Source: CAYSYY01 sp964576115 [NCBI: uncultured Gemmatimonadota bacterium]
Lineage (GTDB): Bacteria > Blakebacterota > Blakebacteria > Blakebacterales
NCBI GenBank assembly: GCA_964576115.1
Contig: CAZNUA010000004.1
Coordinates: 1-54,687 of the forward strand
DNA length: 54,687 bases
Direction of reading: 5' to 3'
Below the pieces are notes generated by a model. That model was not told where the DNA came from and ran no database searches. It was given only the letters and a program-made list of their open reading frames with translations. How positions within the stretch are numbered: the stretch's first letter is position 1; each line of letters starts with the position of its first letter. A program made the position numbers and the translations under genes. Shown one piece after another: positions 42,801-52,500 of the stretch.

Positions 42801-43476
42801 CTCGGCCTTCGAAGAGGGCTACATCATCATGAGCTACTGGCGCTGGCTTTCGGTCGAGACCGCCCAGAAGGACCAGGCCCGGGTTCAGCTCAACAACGGC
42901 AGCGGCTGGCAGACGATCTGGCAGAACACCCAGAACGACAATACCACCGATACCGAGTGGAAGCTGCAGTATCTCGACCTGAGCCAGCTCGTGCTGGGCT
43001 CTTCGGACGTGCGGATCGCGTTCACCCTCGAGACCAACCGCTCGGCCCAGTTCGGCGGCTGGAACCTGGATGACATCGAGATCTGCTACACTGCCCCTGG
43101 TGCCTGCGATTACTTCTTCTATGTCGGCGATTCGATCGCGCAGAGCCAGGGCAACAACCTCTTCTTCGATATCACCAACGGCTACGAGGGAGCGGTGTCG
43201 ATGCTGGGTATGGAACTGACCTGGGGATCGGAGACGAGTCTGCTCAAGCGCATCCGGACTCAGGCGGGCGGTCCGGGTGAGGTCTGGACGACGGCAGTTG
43301 CCGAGCCGACTCCCCTCGAGGCGATCTTCCACACCCCGGTCGATTTCGCGGCAGGGGAGACGATCACCTTCAAACTCGAGTACCAACCCGGTCACATGCG
43401 CGGATCGGCCATGTCGATCCGCTTCATCACGGCCTGCGGCCGGTCGACCGAGATCGTCGTTCAGGTCCCCGAATAG
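39883..43476 (+). CDS. pilW: PilW-like minor pilin with five fibronectin-III-like domains and a jelly-roll-like domain
   Basis: A 1197-residue protein. The leader ends QRG before FTLVELLIALVLTSVMFSAM, with Glu at +5, and QQNARVAMTALAQDIRQSGYF fits PilW. After the pilin part, about residues 328-896 hold five repeats of the fibronectin-III pattern, each about 110-115 residues (for example PPVITDAWDTPC, SAPRLLSVEDRPADDG). Residues about 900-1075 resemble a MAM or jelly-roll domain (DDMEVGNLGWTHGG, NLDDIEICYT), and about 120 residues follow. PilW is normally about 350 residues, so this is a large extension that may present adhesive domains at the pilus tip. Confidence 0.8.
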   Translation: MRATNGSTLHPVFTGSSTTRNGGRGTVLDQRGFTLVELLIALVLTSVMFSAMLVVFQTQTRINTVEADVIEAQQNARVAMTALAQDIRQSGYFVDQFNRQPIWLDAAPYQLVFNANLSDRFVAMHRDSAVPLSDGTMYKPGDFTSAPQEENLPSFLDRYLNESETIRLTLDNTYDGQITAADRQVGAANPNLYTLTKEINGNPPAVLGYNVRGPNPYPDGTLPTPMFEYWGTFTSPSVLELWGDTNGDGRLSSSEVTALTPVPVASLPEIRQVDVTIMVETNRPDRNFVGPGSTSSQNYPYRSYVLRQRIRARNVGINPTGLVLCGNRPDPPLNPVGYDTPYDQGGSITLEWDSSPDEYSGENDVQYYSVYRGISGEYEVIGQLQAMGVDTTYIFEDDGDIDNFNAPVDGTGYYYYMAAWDCAPQESIPSVVIGPIVSLPNGPAPPVITDAWDTPCDTGGDVTVQFTRSAQDDGTTSGVAWYLVYRGTVSDSTIISKVLVDTLAATGASIYHYHDTIGNAAGLPPVDGTSYWYVLRAEQGNVPSENSNEYGAVWSGSGLSAPRLLSVEDRPADDGTALILTWRRSASEDCSPSPTTYRIYRRVEGTTTWNAVTDVTVAFQNYYEYTDDDGGSGLINGTTYEYTIGVRTTGEEERSNIMAGTPRDNPPVAAPEHLVAEDVPCESDGDIRLTWQRSPDDGAGAYTADEYFVYRKVEGGTYSLIYTTAATGAASYAWTDADSTNPGYAPVLGFTYWYKVTAYDSDSSSESPPSNEDDALSDGSPGAPEITAAYDTYGAGSRQIRIEFTASVDDGGCADSVTQYRIFRTTSPGSYGTYIATVTATDAASYTYDDNMTNTPVGGPLDGFSYYYMIRAYDAVNIEESQDSNEFGPVEPYGASCDCCPIFVDDMEVGNLGWTHGGSRDDWELGSPQGKSFDPSLAHSGGNVWGTDLGYGSADGQYRARADYYLISPTLDFSAFEEGYIIMSYWRWLSVETAQKDQARVQLNNGSGWQTIWQNTQNDNTTDTEWKLQYLDLSQLVLGSSDVRIAFTLETNRSAQFGGWNLDDIEICYTAPGACDYFFYVGDSIAQSQGNNLFFDITNGYEGAVSMLGMELTWGSETSLLKRIRTQAGGPGEVWTTAVAEPTPLEAIFHTPVDFAAGETITFKLEYQPGHMRGSAMSIRFITACGRSTEIVVQVPE

Positions 43477-43491
43477 GAGGTGGGAGCGGTC

Positions 43492-44877
43492 ATGCGGGCA
43501 ATCATCGCGAGGCGTGAGCCGGACAGGCGCGGGTGTGGCCTCATGCACCCGGTACGCAACGAACGGGGCTCGGCGCTCATGGCGGCCTTCTGGATGCTGG
43601 TGGTCCTGCTCATGGCGGGCCTGGCGGCCAGCTATTCGACCTCGACCGAGGTGGGCCTGTCGGGAAACCAGCGGCTCGACACCCAGATCTTCTACCTGGC
43701 CGAGGCCGGGGTGGCCCAGACCAAGAAGTACCTTGACCAGCTCGGGATCCAGTTCGTAGGCACGGGGAGCAACGGGACGGCGCCCAAAGAGGTCTTCCTG
43801 GAGGTGCCGGTGGGGATCAGCGGGGGGGTGAGCGGTCGTTTCACCGCCTTCATCGATCCCAAGGACAACGAGGGGGGCAAGCCCACCAAGTACCTGGCTC
43901 TCACGGTGCGGGCCTGGATCCCCGGCAATCCGATCGTGAAGGTCATCCAGGAGCGGGTGGGGCAGGAGAATTTCGCCAAGTACGCCTACTTCACCGACGA
44001 AGAGAGGATGACCAGCGGTATCATTGTCTGGTTCACGGACGGCGACGTGCTGCGCGGGCCGGTTCATTCCAACAGTCAGATCAACATCACCGGCGATCCG
44101 ATCTTCATCAAGGAGGTCACCACCACTGCCTCCAGCGTGAACTACAGCGGCACCTGCAATCCCGATTTCCGGGAGGGGATCGAGTTCAATGTCGATTCCA
44201 TCGAACTGCCCACCGATACCGGCCTGCTGCGCGCCAAAGCACAGGAAGCCCAGGGACTTTATTTCGGAAGCGCCGCTGATCTGGTGCTGGCCTATGACGA
44301 CACCACCGGGTTCGCTTCGGTCTCGGTCGACCTGGGGAGCGGGCCGGTTATCTACCAGATTCCCGAGAACGGGGTTCTCTACGTCGACGGCGACTGTACC
44401 ATCCAGGGGACACTGAAGGGGCAACTGACGGTGGCCTGCAGCGGCGACATGTACATCGTGGACAATCTGCTGTACACTACCGACCCCCGCACCGATCCGA
44501 GCAGCACCGATCTGCTGGGGCTGGTGGCCGACAACAACGTCTACATGGCCGACACGGCCGAGAACCTGGATGCGGGGGACGAGATCGTCATGGCCGTGAT
44601 CATGGCTCTGAACACCTCCTTCGCGGCCGAAAATTACGGTTCGGGTACTCCCCGCGGCTACCTGCGGGTGATCGGGGGGGTCATCCAGAAGAACCGGGGG
44701 CCGGTGGGAACTTTTTCCTGGGGGGGAGGGATCAGTACTGGCTACGAGAAGGATTACGTCTACGATGACCGGCTGGCCGACAGCCCGCCGCCGGCCTTTC
44801 CGACCACGGGTCTGGTGCAGACGCTGGCCTGGAAGGAGATGGATCCCAACTACGACATCTCGCAGAACGTGTTTTAA
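43492..44877 (+). CDS. pilX: PilX-like minor pilin assembly protein
   Basis: A 461-residue protein. The hydrophobic segment follows NERGSALMAAFWMLVVLLMA, without the Glu at +5 of classic pilins, as is usual for PilX. Then YLAEAGVAQTKKYLDQL matches the AEAG helix of PilX proteins. The remainder is beta-rich with Ser/Thr/Gly repeats and no recognised domain. ATG 43492 is preceded by AGGAGGTGGGAG; GTG 43480 is an alternative. It follows the Fn3-bearing minor pilin by 15 bp. Confidence 0.75.
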   Translation: MRAIIARREPDRRGCGLMHPVRNERGSALMAAFWMLVVLLMAGLAASYSTSTEVGLSGNQRLDTQIFYLAEAGVAQTKKYLDQLGIQFVGTGSNGTAPKEVFLEVPVGISGGVSGRFTAFIDPKDNEGGKPTKYLALTVRAWIPGNPIVKVIQERVGQENFAKYAYFTDEERMTSGIIVWFTDGDVLRGPVHSNSQINITGDPIFIKEVTTTASSVNYSGTCNPDFREGIEFNVDSIELPTDTGLLRAKAQEAQGLYFGSAADLVLAYDDTTGFASVSVDLGSGPVIYQIPENGVLYVDGDCTIQGTLKGQLTVACSGDMYIVDNLLYTTDPRTDPSSTDLLGLVADNNVYMADTAENLDAGDEIVMAVIMALNTSFAAENYGSGTPRGYLRVIGGVIQKNRGPVGTFSWGGGISTGYEKDYVYDDRLADSPPPAFPTTGLVQTLAWKEMDPNYDISQNVF

Positions 44878-44894
44878 AAGAGTGTTGGAGTCGC

Positions 44895-44923
44895 TTGACA
44901 CGCAGAAAAGGGGATTCTATTGT
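44895..44923 (+). promoter_or_regulatory. Sigma-70-type promoter for pilMNOPQ
   Basis: TTGACA (44895-44900), a 17-nt spacer and TATTGT (44918-44923) form a close match to the housekeeping promoter. Transcription would start near 44930, with a leader of about 95 nt to pilM. It separates the pilM operon from the minor-pilin genes. Confidence 0.72.
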
Positions 44924-45024
44924 TGAGTCTGCCTTTTACGTGCAATGAGGTAGAAACAGAACGAAAGAGGCTTACTTTGTTACACTCTTCGTTCCAAGCC
45001 GCACGCATGTGCCCGTAGCAGGAC

Positions 45025-46077
45025 ATGGCGGGTCTCAAGCGCGGCAAGACCACGGTAGGACTCGATATCGGGTCCTCGGCCATCAAAGTGGCGCAGATCG
45101 GCCACACGAGTGAGGGGTATGCGCTCGAGAAATTTGATCTCGAGCCGATGCCTCCGGGGGCCATCGTGTCGGGAGAATTCCGCGACCGCTCCTTGGTCGA
45201 ATCGGCGCTCAAGGACGTTATCAAGCGCAACGGGCTCAAACGGGCCAATGTCGTGGTCAGCCTCTCCGGATTCGCTGTCCTGCACGACACCCTTACCATG
45301 CAGGTCATGACCGAAGAGGAGGCGCGCAACGAAGTGTATTCCGAGGTCGAGAAGATCAGCCCCTTCTCGATTTCCGAGGTGACTCTCGATTACAAGATCA
45401 TGGAGGTGTCCGAAGAAGAGGACATCATGAGGGTTCTCCTGGTCGCGGCCAAGAACGAGGTGCTCGAGGATCGCCTCGAACTGCTCAACAGTCTCGGGGT
45501 GCAGCCCTCGATCGTGGATGTCGACATCTTCGCGCTCTATAACGCCTTCGAGGCCAACTACGACATGGCCGATTATCAGGGTGCCGCGCTCATGAACCTG
45601 GGGGCCAACACCACCAGCGTGACCTTCGTCTACGACGGGCAGTTCAACTCCGCCCGCGATCTCTCGATTTCAGTCGGCAATTTCTCTGAACGCCTGCAGA
45701 AGGAGCTGAACCTGCCGGCCGAGGCCGCCAACGATCTGCTCCAGGGCCGCCCGCCCGAAGACCTGAAGACCGAGCAGGCCGCTGAGGTGATCGCCGCCGT
45801 CGGCGCTGAGTTGAGCGATTCAGTCGAAATGGCCGTCAGCTACTTCCGCTCCACGGTCGATCTCGACCAGCTGGACGTCATCATGCTCTGCGGCGGCGGA
45901 GCGTTGATTCCCGGTCTGACCGATCTGCTGGAAACGAAAAACAATGTTCCAGCCGAGATCGCCAATCCCCTCCGGACCATCGCGTTCGAGACCAAGCTCT
46001 TTCCCGACGGGGATCCCGAGCGGATCGCTCCCTTGCTGACCGTGGCCATCGGCCTTGCCTTGAGGAAGGTGGGCTGA
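45025..46077 (+). CDS. pilM: Type IV pilus assembly protein PilM
   Basis: A 350-residue cytosolic actin/FtsA-like protein: TTVGLDIGSSAIKVAQI binds nucleotide phosphates, and CGGGALIPGLTDLL is the second phosphate-binding motif. PilM binds the PilN N-terminus and links the motor side to the inner-membrane alignment complex. The SEVEKISPFSISEVTLDYKI region matches the family. The ATG at 45025 has a short AGGAC just upstream. The stop is 1 bp before the pilN start, as in most pil operons. Confidence 0.95.
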   Translation: MAGLKRGKTTVGLDIGSSAIKVAQIGHTSEGYALEKFDLEPMPPGAIVSGEFRDRSLVESALKDVIKRNGLKRANVVVSLSGFAVLHDTLTMQVMTEEEARNEVYSEVEKISPFSISEVTLDYKIMEVSEEEDIMRVLLVAAKNEVLEDRLELLNSLGVQPSIVDVDIFALYNAFEANYDMADYQGAALMNLGANTTSVTFVYDGQFNSARDLSISVGNFSERLQKELNLPAEAANDLLQGRPPEDLKTEQAAEVIAAVGAELSDSVEMAVSYFRSTVDLDQLDVIMLCGGGALIPGLTDLLETKNNVPAEIANPLRTIAFETKLFPDGDPERIAPLLTVAIGLALRKVG

Positions 46078-46078
46078 G

Positions 46079-46675
46079 ATGGTCTTCGAGATCAACCTGC
46101 TCCCCGAGAAGTACCGCAAGAAGGGCTTTTCGATCCAGTTCGATGCCCGGGTTCTCGGAGGTATCGGTGGGATCGTTCTGGTAGTTCTGCTGGTTCTGAC
46201 GACCATCAAGGTCAACCGGCAGGCCGATGATCTGACCGAGCAACGCGATGCCCTGCTGGGTCAGAAGGAAGAGGTCGAAACCATCGCCCAGCGGGTCAGG
46301 AACCAGCAGCGGGAAACCCAGACCATCGAAGAGCGTATTGCCACCCTCGAAGGTCTGGGGGGACGCAATGCCGTTCAGCTGCGGATTCTCGAAATCATCA
46401 ACGAGCAGCTGCCGCCCAATATCTGGCTGCAGGAGGTGAACCAGGTCCCCCCGCGCCAGCAAGCGGGCGCGCGGGGCAGCGGGATCAGTGAAGATCAGGT
46501 CCTCAATTTCGAGGGCATCGCCCTGCGCAAGGAGGGTGTCACGGAGTGGATCACCCGCCTGCAGGAACAGGATCTCATCCAGCGGGTACAGACCAACTAC
46601 CTGCGCCCCACGCGGGTTCAGGACGCCGACATCTTCGAATTCTCGCTTACCGCGGTCATGAACATTTCAGGGTAG
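46079..46675 (+). CDS. pilN: Type IV pilus assembly protein PilN
   Basis: A 198-residue bitopic protein. The N-terminal FEINLLPEKYRKKG is the conserved PilM-binding motif. It is followed by a membrane helix (GGIGGIVLVVLLVLTTIKV), a coiled coil, and a ferredoxin-like periplasmic domain. It forms the inner-membrane alignment platform with PilO. It is followed by pilO after 4 bp. Confidence 0.93.
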   Translation: MVFEINLLPEKYRKKGFSIQFDARVLGGIGGIVLVVLLVLTTIKVNRQADDLTEQRDALLGQKEEVETIAQRVRNQQRETQTIEERIATLEGLGGRNAVQLRILEIINEQLPPNIWLQEVNQVPPRQQAGARGSGISEDQVLNFEGIALRKEGVTEWITRLQEQDLIQRVQTNYLRPTRVQDADIFEFSLTAVMNISG

Positions 46676-46679
46676 GAAC

Positions 46680-47285
46680 GTGGATCTCAGCGATCAGAGA
46701 ACGCAGATCATCCTGGTCATCGTACTGGCTGTCCTGGGAGGAGTATACGCCTGGTTCACCTATATCTACGGTCCCAAGAAGGACCTGGTCGACGAGCTCG
46801 AGGCCGAAATCAGCACTCTCAACGATGAGATCAGGGTCGCCCAGATCAAGGCTGACCAGGCCGATGATGCGCTGGCTGCACTGCAGGCGGCTCAGGCGCG
46901 CTGGGCCGAAGTGTTGCGTTCTTTCCCGACCGAATCGCGTGAGGAACAGGTGCTGTCGACTCTCTCGGCCGCCGAAGCTGTGGCGGAGGTCTTTGTCACC
47001 GATTTTCAGGGCGGCGAACGGCGGCGCCGGCCTCTGTACTTCGAAGAGGATTACACCATCCGCCTCCTGGGACGATACCACGAACTGGGCCGGTTCATTT
47101 CCGAGATCGCCTCGGCCCAGCGGCGGATGACCGTGAACCGGATGCAGATCTCCCACCCCAGTGTCGCCGAAGAATCGGGTGGGGGGCGGGGCGGCGGCAG
47201 TACGGGACCGCCGCCGACCGAGAACGAACTCATAATCAACCTGGTGGTGACCACCTATGTCGTACGCGAGCAATCCGGTGGCTAG
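46680..47285 (+). CDS. pilO: Type IV pilus assembly protein PilO
   Basis: A 201-residue protein starting at GTG 46680, with AGGAAC just upstream. It has a membrane helix (IILVIVLAVLGGVYAWFTYI), a long coiled coil (residues about 30-75) and a periplasmic domain with the IRLLGRYHELGRFISEIASA motif of PilO. It pairs with PilN and contacts PilP. Its end overlaps pilP. Confidence 0.92.
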   Translation: MDLSDQRTQIILVIVLAVLGGVYAWFTYIYGPKKDLVDELEAEISTLNDEIRVAQIKADQADDALAALQAAQARWAEVLRSFPTESREEQVLSTLSAAEAVAEVFVTDFQGGERRRRPLYFEEDYTIRLLGRYHELGRFISEIASAQRRMTVNRMQISHPSVAEESGGGRGGGSTGPPPTENELIINLVVTTYVVREQSGG

Positions 47286-48201
47286 ACGGCCGACCTCCGG
47301 GGCATGTCGGTTCCTGGCAGCGGTCGTTCTCGGAACGGCCGTTTGCGCGTCAGTGACGACCGGCACCCGGGCCCAGTCGACCGGCGGACATGATGTCGCC
47401 GCACAGCTCTCCGATGTGACCCAGATCGAACTGATTCCCGGTCTGTCGGCGGGTACGTTCACCCTGCTGGTACACTGTCCCTCGGAACGTGATTACACCT
47501 GGTTCTGGGCCCGCGAGAAGACGCTTGTTATCGACATCCGGAACACCTACATGCCTTTCCGCGGTCACGCCCTCGGTGAACTGGCCGTGTCGGGTGTTAC
47601 CGCGATCCGGGCCAGCCAGTTCATGGAAGGGCCGATCCCCGTGGCCCGGGTCGAGATGGATGTGGATCAGGACATGGGCGTCGAAGCGCGCTGGGTCGAA
47701 AGTGGTCTCGAAATTCTCTGCGGTCCCCCCGGACCGGCGATACCCGCCCCGACTCTGGCCCGCCGTCCCGATCAACCGGCTCCGGTCCGGCCCGAAACGG
47801 AACCAGGCGGCCCCCCGACCGAACCGGTAACCGTACCGACCCCCGCAACCGCACCGGCCGATTCAGCCCGACAGGTTCTCTACGCCCGCGCAGGACGTGT
47901 CAACCCCTTCGATCCGCTGCTGAAACCGACCGAAAACGTCGATTTCAGCAATACCCAGACCCGGCCTCTCCCCGATGCCGAGCGACTCACCCTGGAGGGG
48001 ATTTCTTTTGTTGAGGGACGTCCCGAGCAGTGCGTGGCGCTGGTGCGCGACACCCGGGGCCTGCATTACCACCTCAAACAGGGGGATCGGGTGCGCTATG
48101 GGTACGTGTCCGAAGTGGGCCCCGATGAAGTGGTGTTCCAACTTGACATCTACGGACGCAAGAAGGAAGTGCGTCTGAAGCTGAACGAACTTCGGAGGTG
48201 A
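47257..48201 (+). CDS. pilP: PilP-like pilus protein carrying an AMIN domain
   Basis: A 314-residue protein. After a signal-like segment (CRFLAAVVLGTAVCASVTTG), residues about 50-145 match an AMIN domain (TLVIDIRNTYMPF, GVTAIRASQF). A Pro-rich linker follows. The C-terminal part (RVNPFDPLLKP, then LEGISFVEGRPEQCVALV and KQGDRVRYGYVSEVGPDEV) is the PilP domain that binds PilN/PilO and the secretin. In most pil operons the AMIN domain belongs to PilQ, so this is a domain transfer. The start is uncertain: ATG 47257 overlaps pilO by 29 bp and GTG 47278 is an alternative. Its stop is coupled to pilQ. Confidence 0.85.
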   Translation: MSYASNPVARRPTSGACRFLAAVVLGTAVCASVTTGTRAQSTGGHDVAAQLSDVTQIELIPGLSAGTFTLLVHCPSERDYTWFWAREKTLVIDIRNTYMPFRGHALGELAVSGVTAIRASQFMEGPIPVARVEMDVDQDMGVEARWVESGLEILCGPPGPAIPAPTLARRPDQPAPVRPETEPGGPPTEPVTVPTPATAPADSARQVLYARAGRVNPFDPLLKPTENVDFSNTQTRPLPDAERLTLEGISFVEGRPEQCVALVRDTRGLHYHLKQGDRVRYGYVSEVGPDEVVFQLDIYGRKKEVRLKLNELRR

Positions 48202-48206
48202 GGAAA

Positions 48207-49502
48207 GTGCAGCGAATGCGAGCGATGACAGCAGCCCTCGCACTGCTGGTGTTTCTCACGGCACCTGCCGCGATCAGGGCTCAGTCCCCGCAGACCCAGC
48301 TTCAGACGATCCCGTCCCTGGGTGTTGAAAATGCGGACATCAGGTCGGTTTTCAACCTCCTGGCAGATTACGGTGACGTGAATATCGTCTGGGACTCCCA
48401 GGTTACGGGTCAGATCACCATGCAGCTGCGCCGGGTCACCTGGATAGAGGCCCTGGACGCGGTTATGGCCCAGAACGACCTGGTCAGCCTGCCCTCGACC
48501 GAGACTCTGCGGGGCGGTATGCCCGCCGACACCGACATGATCATGATCCTGCGTCGCTCCGATTACAATCTGCGGCAGCAGCAGGAAGCTCAGCAGCAGA
48601 CCGAGCTGGTCACGAGCCAGCCGCTGATTACCGAGATCATCCATCTGAGCCACTCCCGGGCCCAGGAGATCCAGACCGCGATCACCAACCTCGGCTCGGG
48701 TGACGGTTCCTCGATCACGGTCGATACCCGGACCAACAGTCTGATCGTGCAGGATTACCCAGATTATCTCGACCTGATCGAAGATGTCATCGGCGAGCTC
48801 GACATCCCTGTTCCTCAGATCAGGATCGAAGCCAAATTGCTCCAGGTCGACACCGACGGTCTCCGGCAGCTCGGCCTGAACTGGGATCTGGATACCGGCG
48901 GCACCAACCCGCTGATCATCACCGGCACGACCGATCTCGCGACCGACAATACCATCCAGGGGGTTCTGGGTCTCACCTCGGGCGGCCTGACCCTGAACGC
49001 GACTATCTCGGCCCTGGAGAACCAGGGGGTCGGGAACGTGGTCGCCACGCCCAGCATCTCGGTCCTCGACAACGCTCCCGGCAGGATCTTCATGGGGGAG
49101 CAGGTACCCCTGCGCCAGCTTGACATTTCGGGCAACACCACCATCCAGCTGCAGGAGATCGGGACCGAGCTGATTGTCACCCCGCATGTGGTCCAGGATG
49201 ACCGGATCATCCTCGAACTGGCTCCTAAACGGGAATCGTTCCGGGTCGATCCCTCGGCCGGGATCATCGTTTCCACCCAGGAAGCTTCCACCACCGTCGA
49301 GGTGCGCGACGGTGAGACAGCCGTCATCGGCGGCCTGAAATCGGAAGAGATCACGGAAGGGCGGACCGGCATCCCCATCCTGATGGACATCCCGCTCGTC
49401 GGCGCCCTCTTCCGCTACCACACCCGTCGGGTCGTGGTGCGCGACCTGATCCTGTTCGTAACGCCACACATCGAACGCGAGAGCACGGTCATCACACCGT
49501 AG
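48207..49502 (+). CDS. pilQ: Type IV pilus secretin PilQ, without AMIN domain
   Basis: A 431-residue outer-membrane secretin. After the signal peptide (TAALALLVFLTAPAAIRAQS) comes an STN-type domain (GVENADIRSVFNLLADYGDV), one N1/NolW-type domain (IIHLSHSRAQEIQTAITNLG, RTNSLIVQDYPDYLDLIEDV), then the secretin core with VATPSISVLDNAPG and RDLILFVTPHIE near the end. It is short for PilQ (usually 600 or more residues) because it has no AMIN repeats. GTG 48207 is chosen since GGAGG (48194-48198) lies 8 nt upstream; GTG 48198 overlaps the pilP stop. Confidence 0.93.
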   Translation: MQRMRAMTAALALLVFLTAPAAIRAQSPQTQLQTIPSLGVENADIRSVFNLLADYGDVNIVWDSQVTGQITMQLRRVTWIEALDAVMAQNDLVSLPSTETLRGGMPADTDMIMILRRSDYNLRQQQEAQQQTELVTSQPLITEIIHLSHSRAQEIQTAITNLGSGDGSSITVDTRTNSLIVQDYPDYLDLIEDVIGELDIPVPQIRIEAKLLQVDTDGLRQLGLNWDLDTGGTNPLIITGTTDLATDNTIQGVLGLTSGGLTLNATISALENQGVGNVVATPSISVLDNAPGRIFMGEQVPLRQLDISGNTTIQLQEIGTELIVTPHVVQDDRIILELAPKRESFRVDPSAGIIVSTQEASTTVEVRDGETAVIGGLKSEEITEGRTGIPILMDIPLVGALFRYHTRRVVVRDLILFVTPHIERESTVITP

Positions 49503-49552
49503 GTGCGGTCGCCTCCCCAGGGCGTGCCCTCTTTCCGCGTGAGGAGCAGAAG

Positions 49553-52500
49553 ATGAGGAGCAAGACATTCTACCTTGTGGGGCTGCTTGTCCTGTTCACC
49601 GCCGCCGTGAGCTTCAACGGTTGCGAGGAGACAGAGCCGGAATCAGTTCTCGGCATCCAGCCGATCAGCTGGCAGGACCAGGCCGTGCATCTGCCCGCCG
49701 ACGGTATCTCGACCTATCCTCTGATGGCTACGGTCATCACCGACGAGGGCAAGAAGGTCCAGAATGTGGCCGTGACCTTCACCTCGGTCAACGCCCTGGC
49801 TACATCGCAGACGCTCGGAAGCTTCACCCAGGCGACGGTGACGACCGACGCCGACGGGCAGGCCACCGCCACTCTGATCGCGCCGGAAAGCGCGGTCGAC
49901 CTGACCGCCCTGGTGGACGCCTCGGTGACCGACACGACCGGTTATATCCTCAACCCGCGGACCAACACCCGGGTCGCCGCCGAACCGGCTCCGCCGGGGG
50001 CGGTGGCGATCGTTTCGGCCGGGCCCCTGGACGATGAGGAACTCGAAGCCCGCCTGCACGCCATTCTCCTCGACCGGGCCCGAGAGCAGGCCGCCGAGCG
50101 CCGCAAGGGCATGGGCGCCCTGCTGGGCGATGCGCCGGTCGGGCAGGGGGGCGGCGCGGCGGCGGCTCAGGCCGACGAGCTGACGGTGGTATTCGAGGGC
50201 GTGATCATCTCGCTGAGTTCCAACAAGACCCAGCTTCCGGCCGACGGCGTGTCGAAAGCCACCATCGAGGCCCGGGTACGGACCACCGCGGGTCTGAACG
50301 TCTCGGGTGCGACGTTGAACTTCAGCGCCCGGCACGGCAAGATCACCTCGAGTGCGACCACCGATGAATACGGTTCGGCCGAGGTGGACCTGACCTCGGC
50401 CGTTACCACCGTGGCCCGCGACACCATACGGGCAAGGCTCGGGGTCACGTTGATCGACACCCTGTACCAGGATTTCGTCCAGCCGGTACTCACGGTCACC
50501 TCGGATGCCGCCAGTATCGCCGCCGACGGCTCCTCGACCACCACCGTGCGGGCGCGCCTGCTCACCCCCGCCGGTAACCCGATCCAGGGGGCCGAAGTCG
50601 CCTTCGCTCTGACCGGCCCCGACGACGTCTCGATCACGGTCCAGGGCACGACCAATACCAACGGTGAGGCCACGGCGGTCCTCAAGGCGGGCAATACGGC
50701 CGGCTCGGCCACCGTGACGGCTTCCTTCTCCGGTCTGAGCGAGTCGACCACGGTCAACCTGCTCGGCCTGAGCGTACAGCTCGCTTCGAACAAGAGCAGC
50801 ATTCTGGCCAACGGGACCTCGACCGCCACCGTTACCATGATCGCCAAGACCCAGACCACCAACGTGGCCATCGTAAACCAGCTGGTCACCTGGTCGACCG
50901 ATCTGGGGACCATCCCGGCCACTTCCACTACCAACTCCTCGGGGGTGGCCACGGCCACCCTGAAGAGCAGCACCTCCCCCGGGACGGCCACCGTTTCGGC
51001 GTCGATCGGCGACACGACTCTGAGTACGACCGTGACCTTCTCGGCCACCGCCAACATCAGTGTCGAACTCTCCAGCGACGAGGATCGACTGCTGCGGGAC
51101 GGTCAGGACGAGACCGCCGTCACCGCCAGGGTCGTGGACGGCGAGGGGAACGCTCTCTCCGGGCGGGTGGTCACCTTCTCGCTGAGCGGGGTGGGTTCGC
51201 TCTCGACCTTACAGCCGCAGCAGACCGGTGTCAGTGGGACCGCCTCGGTCGACCTGCTGGCCGACGCGGCGACGGCTGACGGCACGGCCACCATCATCGC
51301 CACCGCCGAGGGGCAGAGCGACACCCTCGATGTGCCCCTGCGCGGGGTGACCCTGGTGATGACGTCGGCACCGTCAGCCATTGTCGCCAACGGCAACAAC
51401 ACCTCGAAGATTTCGCTGCTGGTCAAGGAGACCACCACCAACGCCGGGGTGACCGGTCGGAGTCTCCAGTTCGCCTCGTCCCTGGGAACCATTCCGTCCG
51501 CGGCCACCACCAACGCCAGCGGCGTGGCGACGGTCACCCTGACCTCGGGCACGACCGCCGGCACCGCCACCGTGACGGCCACCCTCGGCACGCTGAACCA
51601 GACGACCGATGTCGACTTCCTGGCCGAAGCCCTCAGCCTGACCCTGTCAGCGGGCAGCGGATCGATCCTGCGCGACGGGGTCGCCACGACCGCCATTCAG
51701 GTCCTGGTCCAGGATCCCAACGGGAACAATCTCAGCAACCGGGATGTCACGTGGAGCCTGACTGGCGGCTCGAGCGCCACCCTTTTCCCCGCTGTCGGTC
51801 AGACCGGTTCGAGCGGCACCCACAGTACCACCCTGACCGCCGATGCCGCCGCCACCGATGCCGTGGCCACGGTGACCGCTACCGTCGGTGACAGTACCAC
51901 AAGTGTCAGCATCAACCTGCGGGGGGTGACTCTGACCTCGTTCGTGCAGCCCGACACCATTCTGGCCAACAGCAGCGAGACGGCCGAATTCCGCTGGCAG
52001 GCGAGCGAGACCACCACCGGCGCCATCATCGCCAACCACGACATCATCATCACCAAGGTCTCGGGACCGAGCGTGCTGCTCTCGAACCTTTCCTCGACCA
52101 CCGACGGATCCGGTATCGCCAAGGTGACGGTACAGAGCACCCAGAATGCCGGCGATCTGGTGATGCAGGCCGAACTGGGCGGTGTGACCCAGGGCGAGAG
52201 TCTGCACCTGCTGCAGGATCAGTACTCGCTGGCGCTGACGACCGACAATCCGACCATGCTGCGGGACGGTATCGAAACGGCCGATCTGACCGCGGTCGTG
52301 CTCGACAAGCTCGGCAACGCCGTCACCGACCAGCGGGTCGATTTCACGGTCGCCCAGGGCGCCGCCACGCTGAGCAGCAGTTTCGAGCGTACCGACTCGA
52401 GCGGTGAGGCAACGGTCACGCTCACGACCGACGTGGGGCAGACCACCAGCAACGCCCGGATTATCGCCAGCGTCAGTACCGTCGCCGATTCCGTCGATAT

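Noticed and set aside
41659-44901. Minus-strand frame of about 1080 codons opposite the Fn3 minor pilin and PilX-like genes
   Set aside because: Composition is that of an antisense shadow, while the plus strand carries clear pilin and Fn3 motifs.
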